A stretch of 64,000 nt of DNA, from NCBI RefSeq assembly GCF_900130055.1, contig NZ_FQXU01000012.1, positions 1 through 64,000 of the forward strand. The letters are read 5' to 3'. The notes under the pieces were generated by a model, which did no database searches, was not told the origin of the DNA, and was given only the letters and a program-made list of their open reading frames with translations. How positions within the stretch are numbered: position 1 is the stretch's first letter; each line of letters opens with the position of its first letter. The translations under genes and the position numbers were made by a program. The DNA comes from Clostridium intestinale DSM 6191 (GTDB taxonomy: Bacteria > Bacillota > Clostridia > Clostridiales > Clostridiaceae). Below, one piece after another: positions 43,662 through 52,393 of the stretch.

Positions 43662-44192
43662 ATGAGAGATATTTATATTGTACTTACAGCAACAGGTACA
43701 TTTTATGCTAGAGCTATACGTTTATACACAAAAAAACAATATACTCATTCTTCCATTTCTCTTGATGAAGAATTAAGCAGTATGTACAGCATGTGCAGAA
43801 AGTATGCTAGAAACCCGTTTTTAGGAGAATTTAAAAAAGAAGAAATAAATAAGGGTGTTTTTTCATTTTATCCAAATTGTCCATCTGTAGTAATAAAAAT
43901 AACTGTAGACGCAACTCAATACACTCAAATGAATTCAATACTTAAAGATTTTAATAGAAAACAAGTTAAATATAACTTAATAGGAATATTCTTTAAATTA
44001 TTTAACAAGGAGTATCAAGCGAGGGACAAGTTCTTTTGTTCAGAAATGATTGCTTATTTACTTAAAGAAACTAATGTCTATGAATTTGACAAGCCTCTAA
44101 ACTTTGTAGAGCCTATGGATTTATTAGAAATACCTTCTGCTGAAATAGTGTATCAGGGACCATTAAACAACTATCAAATGGCAGCATATTAA
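43662..44192 (+). CDS. YiiX/permuted NlpC-P60-like cysteine peptidase
   Basis: About 176 aa. The circularly permuted papain-like arrangement is visible: an N-terminal His in KKQYTHSSISL and a later Cys in KFFCSEMIAYLL. The family includes putative lipid or amide hydrolases, and no substrate is known. ATG at 43662 has AGGTGATTAAGACG upstream. There is no signal peptide. Confidence 0.75.
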   Translation: MRDIYIVLTATGTFYARAIRLYTKKQYTHSSISLDEELSSMYSMCRKYARNPFLGEFKKEEINKGVFSFYPNCPSVVIKITVDATQYTQMNSILKDFNRKQVKYNLIGIFFKLFNKEYQARDKFFCSEMIAYLLKETNVYEFDKPLNFVEPMDLLEIPSAEIVYQGPLNNYQMAAY

Positions 44193-44193
44193 A

Positions 44194-44222
44194 AATTGAC
44201 CACTAATACATAGTGGTCAATT
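44194..44222 (+). terminator. Bidirectional terminator between the YiiX-like gene and tadA
   Basis: A 12-bp perfect stem (AATTGACCACTA) with a 5-nt loop is followed by a run of T on plus and by TTTTAA on minus. It overlaps the last codons of tadA. Confidence 0.85.
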
Positions 44223-44660
44223 TTTTTTACGCTTATTTTTAAAAAAGTTACTTAATATTTCGCTACATTCTGTATCATAAGTCCAGTTCACTTCTACAAA
44301 ACTACTTAAGTGTGGATGATTAATTATATTTGCAACTGATCCACACGCCCCTAGTTTAGGATCAAAAGTTCCTATAAATAACTTGCTTATTCTACTTTGA
44401 ATTATAGCTCCAGCACACATAACACAAGGCTCTAAGGTTACATATAATTCACAACCATTTAATCTCCAATCCCCTAAACATCTAGAAGCTTCTTCTATAG
44501 CTAATACCTCTGCATGTGCTAAAGAAGACTTTAAACTTTCTCTTAAATTATGGGCTCTAGCTATAATATGACCATCTTTTACTATTACAGCTCCAACAGG
44601 CACCTCATCCTTCTCCAGAGCTTTATAAGCTTCTTTAATAGCTTCTTTCATATAACTCAA
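44217..44660 (-). CDS. tadA: tRNA adenosine(34) deaminase TadA
   Basis: 147 aa. Zinc and catalytic motifs are complete: LAHAEVLAIEEA (HAE) and TLEPCVMCAGAI (PCxxC), with DPKLGACGS further on. It converts A34 to inosine in tRNA-Arg(ACG). The C-terminus is Lys-rich. The start is TTG at 44660 with GGAGAGG 7 nt upstream. It follows the CorC-like gene by 16 nt. Its usual clostridial neighbour, tRNA-Ser/SRP RNA, is 14 kb away. Confidence 0.93.
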   Translation of the reverse strand: MSYMKEAIKEAYKALEKDEVPVGAVIVKDGHIIARAHNLRESLKSSLAHAEVLAIEEASRCLGDWRLNGCELYVTLEPCVMCAGAIIQSRISKLFIGTFDPKLGACGSVANIINHPHLSSFVEVNWTYDTECSEILSNFFKNKRKKN

Positions 44661-44676
44661 TGGAAAACCTCTCCTC

Positions 44677-45918
44677 TTAAGTAAATATCCTAACTTTTTT
44701 AATCCTATTTTTATCTATTTCTTCAACTACAAACCTCATGTTTTCATAGCTTACTTCTTCCTTAGGTTCTGGTATTCTTCCTAGTTGACCTATAACAAAT
44801 CCTCCTATAGAATCAAACTCCTCAGACTCCATTTTTACACCTATTAACTCACTTAAATCATCTAATCTTATTCTACCATCTACAATATATTCATCCTCTT
44901 TAACAACTTCAATTTCTTCCTCTAGCTCATCATACTCATCCTCTATTTCTCCAACTATTTCTTCTAATAAGTCTTCTATAGTCACTATTCCAACCGTTCC
45001 ACCATATTCATCTAATACAACAGCCATATGATTTCTACTTTTTTTCATCTCTTTAAATAGCTCTGTTACCTTCTTAAATTCAAAGGTATAATAGGCTTCT
45101 CTTATACAATCCTGAACCTTAAAGTTATCTTTATTATTTAAAAGAATTAAATCCTTAACATACATTATTCCTATAATATCATCAATACTATCATTATAAA
45201 CAGGAATCCTAGAGAACTGTTCTTCCTTAATTATATCTATAACATCATCATAGGTTGAGTCTAAACCTAATGCCACTATATCTACTCTTTGAACCATTAC
45301 ATCTTTAACTTGAATATCACCAAATTCAAACACATTAAAGATCATTTCCTTTTCTTCTTCTTCTAAAACGCCTTCCTCTTCACCTACATCAACCATAGTT
45401 TTTAGCTCTTCTTGAGTTATAAATGGTTGATCTTTATTTAAATCTCCTCCAAACAACTTTAATACGGTAGAAGATATAAATGTAAATATTGCTACAAAGG
45501 GTCTTAAAATTTTCACTATTATATTCACACTGCTTGAAACCTTTAACGCAACCCCTTCTGACCTTTGCTTTGCTATTGATTTAGGTGTTATTTCTCCAAA
45601 TATAAGTATTAAAATAGTCATTATTGCAGTAGCTACTCCTACTCCTGATTCACCAAACGTCTTCATAGCCACTGATGTAGCTAATGCAGATGCTCCTATA
45701 TTTACTACATTATTTCCAACCAATATACTTCCAAGAAGTTTGTTTGGGTCTTCTGTAAGTTTTTCTATTAATTTAGCTCCCTTAACCCCATCTTCAACCA
45801 TATGCCTTATTCTTATTTTACTTAAAGACATAAGTGCTGTTTCCGATGCTGAAAAAAACGCAGATAATAAAAGTAGAAATATAAGCACTATTATCTGCAA
45901 CGTATAACTTGAATCCAA
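44677..45918 (-). CDS. CNNM/CorC-family membrane protein with CBS pair
   Basis: About 413 aa. A DUF21 membrane domain with four hydrophobic segments (residues about 1-130) precedes two CBS domains (PVYNDSIDDIIGIMYVKDL, MAVVLDEYGGTVGIVTIEDLLEEIVGEIEDEYD) and a C-terminal CorC/HlyC domain (VDGRIRLDDLSELIG, FDSIGGFVIGQLGRIP). The family is often annotated as hemolysin but is more likely involved in Mg2+ or Co2+ efflux. TTG at 45918 is preferred, 8 nt after GGAGAG; a GTG at 45927 is too close to that site. Confidence 0.9.
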   Translation of the reverse strand: MDSSYTLQIIVLIFLLLLSAFFSASETALMSLSKIRIRHMVEDGVKGAKLIEKLTEDPNKLLGSILVGNNVVNIGASALATSVAMKTFGESGVGVATAIMTILILIFGEITPKSIAKQRSEGVALKVSSSVNIIVKILRPFVAIFTFISSTVLKLFGGDLNKDQPFITQEELKTMVDVGEEEGVLEEEEKEMIFNVFEFGDIQVKDVMVQRVDIVALGLDSTYDDVIDIIKEEQFSRIPVYNDSIDDIIGIMYVKDLILLNNKDNFKVQDCIREAYYTFEFKKVTELFKEMKKSRNHMAVVLDEYGGTVGIVTIEDLLEEIVGEIEDEYDELEEEIEVVKEDEYIVDGRIRLDDLSELIGVKMESEEFDSIGGFVIGQLGRIPEPKEEVSYENMRFVVEEIDKNRIKKVRIFT

Positions 45919-46207
45919 AAAAATCACTCTCCTATAGTTTGGTAAATGTTATTTCAAATATTATACCATATTTATATGTTTCGATTAATATTTACCAGAC
46001 AAAATATCTAATAAACTACCTTAAAAAAGTACTAATCCTAGGTTTAATGTTGTTTATTTTAAGTTTTTTATGCTTTTTGTGCATTATTAGTTATTCTTAT
46101 ATGCCCATATTAATACCTCAAACACCTCATTTAAGTCACTCAAATTAACTGAATCGCTGACTTATAATATTATTATGAGATTAATAATGTTAAAGGAGGT
46201 GAGGGCT

Positions 46208-47590
46208 ATGGGAGTTAATGATAAAATATTTACAGAAGGTAAAATAGGAAAAACTTTATTAAAGTTTGCTATTCCTGCAATGATTTCTCTCTTAGTAGTT
46301 GAACTTTATAACATGGTAGATACTATATATGTAGGTAGATACATCGGTTCTAACGCTATAGGAGCATTAACCATAGCCTTTCCTGTACAAAGATTTATGA
46401 CATCCATAGGTATGTTGATTTCAGTTGGAACTTCTACCTTTGTTGCTAAAAATCTAGGAGAGAAAAATTATAATGGCATAAAAAAAACAATAATAAACAG
46501 TATAATAATGACACTGTTATCTTTAGGAATTTTATCTTTAATAATATATGTATTTCATCAACCTATAATAACTAAATTAGGGGCCAGTGAAAATTTATAT
46601 CCATTTGCTGAAGACTATATATCTATAATTCTTATAGGAACAGTATTTCAGGGACTAACAATAGTTATGGGATATATAATGACCTCTTTAGGTGATACTA
46701 GAATAAATCTCTATGCAAACTCTTTAGGTGCTATTGCTAATGTATTTATAAATCACTTATTTGTTGCAATGCTTGGCTATGGAGTAAAAGGTGCAGCTAT
46801 TGCAACAATAATATCTCAATTTATAGCTTTCCTATTTATAAGTTATAAATTCTATAAAACAAAGAATACTTTAAAACTAGATATTACTGCTTCTGGATTA
46901 AGCAAAGAGTTTTCTAGCAGTTTAATAAAAGATATATTTACTATAGGTTTTTCAACTTTTGTTATAGAAATTTCAGATGCTGTAGTTTCAGTAGTACTTA
47001 ATAACTTACTTTTATCAACAGCTGGAGACAATGCTATAATTATGATAGGAGTTATAACAAAGGTTTCTATGTTTATGTTTGTTACAATAATAGGAGTAAG
47101 CTCATCTATGCAACCTATAGTTTCTTATAACTATGGTGCAGAAAATAGAGAAAGAATGCTTAAAGCCTTAAAGGTTTCTATAAAATGGGTAACTATATTC
47201 TCCTTAGCAATATGGAGCGTACTTATGTTATTCACTCCATCTATAATAGGATTTTTCCTTAAAGAAGCTGAATTATTAAAAGAAACCATAACTGCTTTTA
47301 GAATATGTATATCTATCCTTCCAGTAGTAGGGATATATTATATTGGAATTTACTACTATCAAGCTATAGAGGAATCTGGAAAGTCTTTTTTACTTTCAGT
47401 TTATAGACAAATAATAATATTTATTCCTCTAGCAATAATACTAATTAATTCATTTGGAGCCATGGGAGCTTGGATTGCTTATCCCTTATCAGATTTAATA
47501 TCTGCAATAACATCTATCTTTTTCATGAAGAGAACTCTTACTCCAAAAGTTAAAGAACCAAAAAGATTTCTTAAACCTAAGTTATCATAA
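46208..47590 (+). CDS. MATE-family multidrug exporter
   Basis: About 460 aa with twelve predicted transmembrane segments. MATE features include the start ITEGKIGKTLLKFAIPAMIS-like region, VVELYNMVDTIYVGRYIG, SIGMLISVGTSTFVAKNLG and MQPIVSYNYGAENRERM. It exports cationic compounds by Na+ or H+ antiport. ATG at 46208 follows AAAGGAGGTGAGGGCT. It is monocistronic with a terminator at 47641. Confidence 0.93.
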   Translation: MGVNDKIFTEGKIGKTLLKFAIPAMISLLVVELYNMVDTIYVGRYIGSNAIGALTIAFPVQRFMTSIGMLISVGTSTFVAKNLGEKNYNGIKKTIINSIIMTLLSLGILSLIIYVFHQPIITKLGASENLYPFAEDYISIILIGTVFQGLTIVMGYIMTSLGDTRINLYANSLGAIANVFINHLFVAMLGYGVKGAAIATIISQFIAFLFISYKFYKTKNTLKLDITASGLSKEFSSSLIKDIFTIGFSTFVIEISDAVVSVVLNNLLLSTAGDNAIIMIGVITKVSMFMFVTIIGVSSSMQPIVSYNYGAENRERMLKALKVSIKWVTIFSLAIWSVLMLFTPSIIGFFLKEAELLKETITAFRICISILPVVGIYYIGIYYYQAIEESGKSFLLSVYRQIIIFIPLAIILINSFGAMGAWIAYPLSDLISAITSIFFMKRTLTPKVKEPKRFLKPKLS

Positions 47591-47640
47591 AGTGATAATC
47601 CAAAACCTTGTTTTGGTATCTATATAATTTAAAAACAGTT

Positions 47641-47678
47641 AAAGAGTCAATCAACCGTTTCGTGTTAATTGACTCTTT
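47641..47678 (+). terminator. Terminator of the MATE gene
   Basis: An 11-bp perfect stem (AAAGAGTCAAT / ATTGACTCTTT) with a 16-nt loop is followed by TTCTTT. Confidence 0.78.
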
Positions 47679-47695
47679 TTCTTTATATAATACTA

Positions 47696-47740
47696 TTGCA
47701 AAAAATTTCTCATAGGTCTATAATATGAACATGGTTCATA
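47696..47740 (+). promoter_or_regulatory. TetR gene promoter with overlapping operator
   Basis: TTGCAA (47696-47701), 17 nt, TATAAT (47719-47724). The palindrome TATGAAC-ATG-GTTCATA (47724-47740) starts at the last -10 base and covers the transcription start. A near copy precedes the MFS gene. Confidence 0.8.
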
Positions 47741-47758
47741 TAAAGAGAGGGATTAGAT

Positions 47759-48283
47759 TTGCCAAAGATTATAGAAAACATAAGAGAATTAATTTTGGAT
47801 GAAGGAAAAAAAGCTTTAACTAATTCTAATTATAAAAATTTAAATATAAGAGAAATAACTAAGGCCTGCGGAATTGGTACAGGAACTTTTTATAATTACT
47901 TTAAAAATAAAGAGGAAATGGCTATAGCTATCTTTGAAAGAGATTGGGCTAATATAATATATTCTGTTAAATCCATTGTAAAGGCAGATATAAGTTTAAA
48001 AAATAAACTTTTTCAAATATACCTTTGTATAGATGGGTTTTTAAGTGATCATATATCTATTTTTATTGAAATGTCCTCTGATAATTGCAGTTATAAGCAA
48101 GATATGTCAACAATGGCACCATTATATGAAGCTGTAGAAGAAATTCTTGTTTTGCATAAAAGCACTCTTAATACTAATTTAGAAGTAAAAAAATTAGCTG
48201 CTTTTATAATATATAACTTTAATAATATGGCTAAAACCAAATATATTACTTTTGAGGAATTTTACAGTTTATTAGTACTATAA
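47759..48283 (+). CDS. TetR-family transcriptional regulator
   Basis: 174 aa. The N-terminal helix-turn-helix (LNIREITKACGIGTGTFYNYFKNKEEMAIAIF) is typical; the ligand-binding region is divergent. Translation starts at TTG with AGAGAGGGATTAGAT upstream. It very likely represses itself and the MFS exporter 71 nt downstream through matching palindromes. The inducer is unknown but probably a substrate of the pump. Confidence 0.93.
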   Translation: MPKIIENIRELILDEGKKALTNSNYKNLNIREITKACGIGTGTFYNYFKNKEEMAIAIFERDWANIIYSVKSIVKADISLKNKLFQIYLCIDGFLSDHISIFIEMSSDNCSYKQDMSTMAPLYEAVEEILVLHKSTLNTNLEVKKLAAFIIYNFNNMAKTKYITFEEFYSLLVL

Positions 48284-48322
48284 ATATTTAGGAGTATCTC
48301 CTAAATATATTTTTTAAATTTA

Positions 48323-48339
48323 TGTGAACATAGTTCATA
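48323..48339 (+). promoter_or_regulatory. Second TetR operator, before the MFS exporter
   Basis: TGTGAAC-ATA-GTTCATA matches the operator at 47724 in 14 of 17 positions and sits 15 nt upstream of the MFS start codon. Confidence 0.75.
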
Positions 48340-48354
48340 AAAGGAGTGTATTAA

Positions 48355-50055
48355 ATGAATAACAAAAAAACTTTAGCACTTATATTATTTTTATTAGGTA
48401 TATTCATAGGGGCTATGGATACCGGTATAGTTTCTCCTGCTAGAACAGTAATAGCTAACTCCTTTGGAATTGATGCCAGTAGTTCTATATGGATGATAAC
48501 CATATATACTTTAGCTTACGCTGTTACCATGCCAATATCAGGAAAGCTCTCTGATATATATGGTAAGAAAAAAATATATACTATCAGCATACTAATATTT
48601 GGAGTAGGTTCTTTACTTTGTGGTATCTCAGATTTTTATGGTGGGTTTACCCTTCTTTTAGTAGCTAGAGTTATTCAAGCTATAGGTGGTGGCGGAATTA
48701 TGCCTATTGCTACAGCATATATAGGCGAGACTTTTCCTCCTGAAAAAAGAGGTTCTGCTCTAGGTATGGTTGGTGCTATATATGGTATTGCAACCACTTT
48801 AGGCCCTACTATAGGTTCTGGCCTATTAAGCCTAGTAGGTAATGATAACTGGGGATTTTTATTCTTTATCAATGTACCTATAGTATTAGTCATTCTTATA
48901 TTATCAAAACTTACTACAGATGAAAGCTCAAAAAATCCTAACAGTAAGCTAGATACAAAAGGAAGCATAGTTGTTAGTGCTCTTATTCTTTCACTAATGT
49001 ATGCATTAACTAACTTAAACTTCCATGACTTTATTAATTCTATAAAATCTATTAGTGTTTATCCATTTTTAATAATATTTGTTTTATTGGTACCTGTATT
49101 CATATATGTTGAAAAGCGAGCTAAAAATCCAGTCATAAACTTAAAATACTTTAAAGATAGAAACATAACACTAACTTTAATAATAAGTTTCATTGTAGGT
49201 TCTGGTCTTATGGGTATTGTTTTTGTTCCTCAATTTGGGGAAAATGTTCTTAAGCTAAAGACTGGTTCTGGTGGCTATTTAGTAACCTTAATGGCTGTAT
49301 TTTCTGGAGTGTCCGCACCTTTAGGCGGTAAATTGATAGATAAATACTCGGCAAAATTTATACTTACAATAGGCTTTATATCTACAATTATAGGCACTCT
49401 TACTTTATCACTTATAACAGCCAAAACAAACTCTCCAATAACTCTATTTATTGGTTTAGCATTTATAGGAATTGGAATGGGCTTTTATATGGGAACACCT
49501 TTAAATTATTTAATGCAAAGCTATGTTCCTAAAAATGAAACTTCTTCAGCTCAAGCAACACTTTCTCTTATTCGTTCCATAGGAGTAGCTATTTCTCCAA
49601 ATATATTGATTAATTTTATAGCAGATGCAGGCAAAAATATGGCTCCTGAACTTATGAAGGTTCTCCCTCAACCTGAGGGAATGCCCGTATCAGCTTTAAG
49701 CGGAGGTGGAATGGCAAGTGATACATTATCATCATTACAAAATGCTGATGTAACTACAATATTTGATGCAATTAAAAACTTTGCTCTATCTATGATAGAT
49801 AAAGTAAGTCCTATGATTAAAGCATCTTTAGCTAACACCTTACCTCCTAATGTTTCGTCTGATTCTATTATAGAGGGAATTAAATCTAGTTATCTATTAT
49901 CTTTAGATACAAATAGAGCTACAATAGAATCTACCTTCCAAAGTGTATTAAATGGCGGTTTCGCTAAACTATTCATTGGTGCTGCTATTATAGCTGGTGT
50001 AGGATTACTATTCACCTTAATGCTCTCAACTAACAAAACTAAATCTGAAATTTAA
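48355..50055 (+). CDS. MFS drug exporter, DHA2 (EmrB/QacA-like) family
   Basis: 566 aa with fourteen predicted transmembrane segments. Motif A variant GKLSDIYGKKKIY, GAMDTGIVSPARTVIA (motif D1 region) and LGPTIGSGLLS (antiporter motif C) support a drug:H+ antiporter. A large extracytoplasmic loop of about 110 residues (from about residue 430) lies between the last two helices, longer than usual. It is probably regulated by the TetR protein encoded just upstream. Confidence 0.92.
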   Translation: MNNKKTLALILFLLGIFIGAMDTGIVSPARTVIANSFGIDASSSIWMITIYTLAYAVTMPISGKLSDIYGKKKIYTISILIFGVGSLLCGISDFYGGFTLLLVARVIQAIGGGGIMPIATAYIGETFPPEKRGSALGMVGAIYGIATTLGPTIGSGLLSLVGNDNWGFLFFINVPIVLVILILSKLTTDESSKNPNSKLDTKGSIVVSALILSLMYALTNLNFHDFINSIKSISVYPFLIIFVLLVPVFIYVEKRAKNPVINLKYFKDRNITLTLIISFIVGSGLMGIVFVPQFGENVLKLKTGSGGYLVTLMAVFSGVSAPLGGKLIDKYSAKFILTIGFISTIIGTLTLSLITAKTNSPITLFIGLAFIGIGMGFYMGTPLNYLMQSYVPKNETSSAQATLSLIRSIGVAISPNILINFIADAGKNMAPELMKVLPQPEGMPVSALSGGGMASDTLSSLQNADVTTIFDAIKNFALSMIDKVSPMIKASLANTLPPNVSSDSIIEGIKSSYLLSLDTNRATIESTFQSVLNGGFAKLFIGAAIIAGVGLLFTLMLSTNKTKSEI

Positions 50056-50056
50056 T

Positions 50057-50092
50057 AAAAGCCCTCTCTGAAAAATTTTAGAGAGGGCTTTT
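50057..50092 (+). terminator. Terminator of the MFS gene
   Basis: A 13-bp perfect stem (AAAAGCCCTCTCT) with a 10-nt loop and T-rich tail. Confidence 0.85.
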
Positions 50093-50102
50093 AAAATATT
50101 TC

Positions 50103-50291
50103 CTAAGAAATTTTTTTTCTAAAAGTTATAGTTAAAATTATAAATATAAATATTAATAAACCTAAGTTTTCATTATTATTAAAAGAGGGAATGTTTATTC
50201 TTAACAATATGTATATAATAACGAGCAAACTAATAAAAAACATCCCTTTAACTTTGCTTCTTTCCTTAGTTTTAGGTTCTTCATATTTCAT
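50103..50291 (-). CDS. Small two-helix membrane protein, LytTR-regulated candidate
   Basis: 62 aa. A charged N-terminus (MKYEEPKTKERSKVKG) is followed by two hydrophobic helices (residues about 17-33 and 43-56) and a basic end. AAAGGAGGGATATAG precedes the ATG, so translation is well supported. Its promoter carries the same pair of 13-bp boxes as two other genes in this region. No family was recognised; immunity or accessory membrane roles are guesses. Confidence 0.75.
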   Translation of the reverse strand: MKYEEPKTKERSKVKGMFFISLLVIIYILLRINIPSFNNNENLGLLIFIFIILTITFRKKIS

Positions 50292-50322
50292 CTATATCCC
50301 TCCTTTTATTTTTATTATTTTG

Positions 50323-50390
50323 ATTCTATCATACATAAATTTATTTGTGTGAAATATGTAGTAAACGTTGCAAATTATGTAATAATCGTT
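50323..50390 (-). promoter_or_regulatory. LytTR-type promoter of the 62-aa membrane protein
   Basis: On the minus strand AACGATTATTACA (50390-50378) and AACGTTTACTACA (50369-50357) have starts 21 nt apart. Then exactly 28 nt, then TAGAAT (50328-50323). No -35 consensus is present, suggesting dependence on an activator. Confidence 0.75.
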
Positions 50391-50415
50391 ATACTTTATT
50401 TCATTTAATAACCAA

Positions 50416-50444
50416 TTGTCTTATGTAAGCTAATATATTATTAT
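50416..50444 (+). promoter_or_regulatory. Promoter of the alpha/beta hydrolase gene
   Basis: TTGTCT (50416-50421), 17 nt, TATTAT (50439-50444). This independent promoter makes it unlikely that the LytTR boxes just upstream serve this gene. Confidence 0.6.
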
Positions 50445-50477
50445 AAATACAATAAAACTATAGAAAGGACTGAATTA

Positions 50478-51422
50478 ATGAAAATTTTACTAAGGATTAC
50501 GTTACTCTTAATAACTCTTATATTATTAATAGGACTAACTTTGGCAAGCTTCTATTTTTATGATTTATCAGTAGCTCGTACAAGCAAAGATTTCTTAAAG
50601 GGTGACACATCTCTAGATTTCAAGCAATCAGTCCCTGCCGTAACCCCTAGAAAAACTTGGCTTGACGAGATTGGATATGAGGATATAGAAATCACATCTT
50701 TTGATAATTTGAAGCTTCGTGGCTATTATCTTAAAGCAAATAAACCTACCAATAAAACTGCTATAATTGTTCATGGATATTTTAGTAAAGCTAAAGAGAT
50801 GTCCCAATATGCAAAATTTTATTATGAGACTTTAGGGTATAATGTTTTAATGCCTGATAATAGAGGTCATGGCGAAAGTGAAGGAGATTATATAGGTTTT
50901 GGTTGGCATGATAGAAAAGATTACTTGCAATGGATCGATTATATAATTGCAAATATTAATCCAAAGGCCGAAATAATATTACATGGTGTATCCATGGGTG
51001 GAGCCACAGTTTTAATGACTAGTGGTGAAACTCTTCCTGGCAATGTAAAAGCTATAATTTCAGATTGTGCTTATACCTCAGTAAAAGCTGAATTGTCTTA
51101 CCAGATGAAAAGAATGTACAACCTTCCATCCTTCCCTTTAGTTAATACCACAAGCCTATTAACTAAAATAAAGGCCGGATACTTTTTCGGTGAAGCCTCA
51201 GCTATTAAGCAGGTTTCTAAATCTAATACACCAACCTTATTTATCCATGGAGATAAAGATACCTTTGTTCCTTATGAAATGGTTTATGAACTATATGAAG
51301 CATGTAGCAGTGAAAAAGATCTATTTGTTGTTCCTAATGCTACTCATGCAACAGCTTATAGAGAAGATAAAGAAGGTTATGAGAAAAAAATTAGTGACTT
51401 TCTTAATAAATACGTAAAGTAG
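50478..51422 (+). CDS. Alpha/beta hydrolase with N-terminal membrane anchor
   Basis: 314 aa. One N-terminal transmembrane segment (residues about 4-27) places the domain outside the cytoplasm. The catalytic triad is visible: Ser in LHGVSMGGATVL (GxSxG), Asp in HGDKDTFVPYEM and His in NATHATAYRE, with oxyanion region IIVHGYFSKA and DNRGHGESEG. This resembles the YqkD/FrsA-like serine hydrolase groups. The substrate (ester or amide) is unknown. Confidence 0.9.
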   Translation: MKILLRITLLLITLILLIGLTLASFYFYDLSVARTSKDFLKGDTSLDFKQSVPAVTPRKTWLDEIGYEDIEITSFDNLKLRGYYLKANKPTNKTAIIVHGYFSKAKEMSQYAKFYYETLGYNVLMPDNRGHGESEGDYIGFGWHDRKDYLQWIDYIIANINPKAEIILHGVSMGGATVLMTSGETLPGNVKAIISDCAYTSVKAELSYQMKRMYNLPSFPLVNTTSLLTKIKAGYFFGEASAIKQVSKSNTPTLFIHGDKDTFVPYEMVYELYEACSSEKDLFVVPNATHATAYREDKEGYEKKISDFLNKYVK

Positions 51423-51470
51423 ACTCACTCTTCCAAGTATTTTGACTAGATTTCTAACATTAATATAACT

Positions 51471-51505
51471 AAAGCTAGAATGCACCTATTTAGCATTCTA
51501 GCTTT
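51471..51505 (+). terminator. Bidirectional terminator at 51.5 kb
   Basis: A 13-bp perfect stem (AAAGCTAGAATGC) with a 9-nt loop and TTTTC tail. It lies between the convergent hydrolase gene and ECF sigma operon. Confidence 0.82.
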
Positions 51506-51511
51506 TCTTTA

Positions 51512-51859
51512 TTATACCAATACAAAATCATGCTCTATTTTAAGTTTGTATGAACCATCCTCATTAACACCTAATATTTCAATTTTTCTATCCCTATTAT
51601 CTCCCCATAATATTCTATTAGTTATTATATATTCGTGTTTTATATTCTCTTTATCATAATGATACATAAATATTTTTTTAAATTCATTTGCATTTTTAGT
51701 TACAATAGCTGTAGACTCCATACTACCCTTACCTATCTTTTTAATTTTTACATCTGGTCCCATCATTCCTTCATAGGTAAAATACAGATTTCTTAAAACC
51801 TCATCTGTTGAATTAACTACATACATGATTGGAAAAAGCTTCACATAATTAGCAGTCAT
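51512..51859 (-). CDS. Conserved-looking hypothetical protein, third gene of the ECF sigma operon
   Basis: 115 aa, soluble. No family was recognised. The beta-rich pattern (YEGMMGPDVKIKKIGKGSMESTAIVTK, KIEILGVNEDGSYKLKIEHDF) suggests a compact domain. It lies 12 nt downstream of the sigma factor and probably shares its transcript. The ATG follows GGAGGGGTATTA. Confidence 0.7.
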   Translation of the reverse strand: MTANYVKLFPIMYVVNSTDEVLRNLYFTYEGMMGPDVKIKKIGKGSMESTAIVTKNANEFKKIFMYHYDKENIKHEYIITNRILWGDNRDRKIEILGVNEDGSYKLKIEHDFVLV

Positions 51860-51871
51860 TAATACCCCTCC

Positions 51872-52393
51872 CTAATTCTCAATATATTCTTTTATTTTCT
51901 CTCTTCCTCTCATTAACCGTTTGTATACTGTATCTTTTGGCATATTTATATCTTTAGCTATTTTATCTACAGACTCATCCAGTAAATACTTTTTTACGAA
52001 TATAACTTTATCCTTTTCTTTTAAATTCTCTATAAGTTTGTAAAAACCTTCATCATCGATTTGAATGTCATCTGTATCTTTATAGATCTCATCCTTTAAC
52101 TCAAGATTTATTTTCTGCTTACTTATTTTTCTCTTATAATCTAAAGCTCTAAATTTTGCTACAGATATTAGAAAATTTCTGAGTTCCCCTTTAGTTTCAT
52201 CATAACAATCAATATTTTCCCATATACTCATAAGCGCATCATTAAAACACTCTTCTATATCCATTACCCCACAAAAAGATGATAATATCTTATTTATAAC
52301 ACCATAAAGAAGGCGTCCATAATTATTTTTAAGCTCTTCCAAAGCATCTTCTTTTCTATTTAGTATACCTGTGACTATATCTCTATCTGTCAA
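51872..52393 (-). CDS. ECF-type RNA polymerase sigma factor
   Basis: 173 aa. Region 2 (CGVMDIEECFNDALMSIWENIDCYDETKGELRNFLISVAKFRALDYKRK) and region 4 (LLDESVDKIAKDINMPKDTVYKRLMRGREKIKEYI) are clear. It overlaps the preceding 259-residue gene by 11 nt, so the two are translationally coupled. That upstream membrane protein is the likely anti-sigma factor, in an order opposite to the usual sigma then anti-sigma. Confidence 0.9.
   Translation of the reverse strand: MTDRDIVTGILNRKEDALEELKNNYGRLLYGVINKILSSFCGVMDIEECFNDALMSIWENIDCYDETKGELRNFLISVAKFRALDYKRKISKQKINLELKDEIYKDTDDIQIDDEGFYKLIENLKEKDKVIFVKKYLLDESVDKIAKDINMPKDTVYKRLMRGREKIKEYIEN

Noticed and set aside
45909-46148. Short plus-strand reading frame before the MATE gene
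   Set aside because: It overlaps the start of the CorC-like gene on the other strand, lacks a ribosome binding site and has no recognisable composition; the stretch is treated as AT-rich intergenic DNA.
50357-50390. LytTR boxes assigned to the alpha/beta hydrolase gene on the plus strand
   Set aside because: Orientation and the 28-nt distance to a -10 fit the minus-strand small gene exactly; the hydrolase has its own TTGTCT-17-TATTAT promoter.
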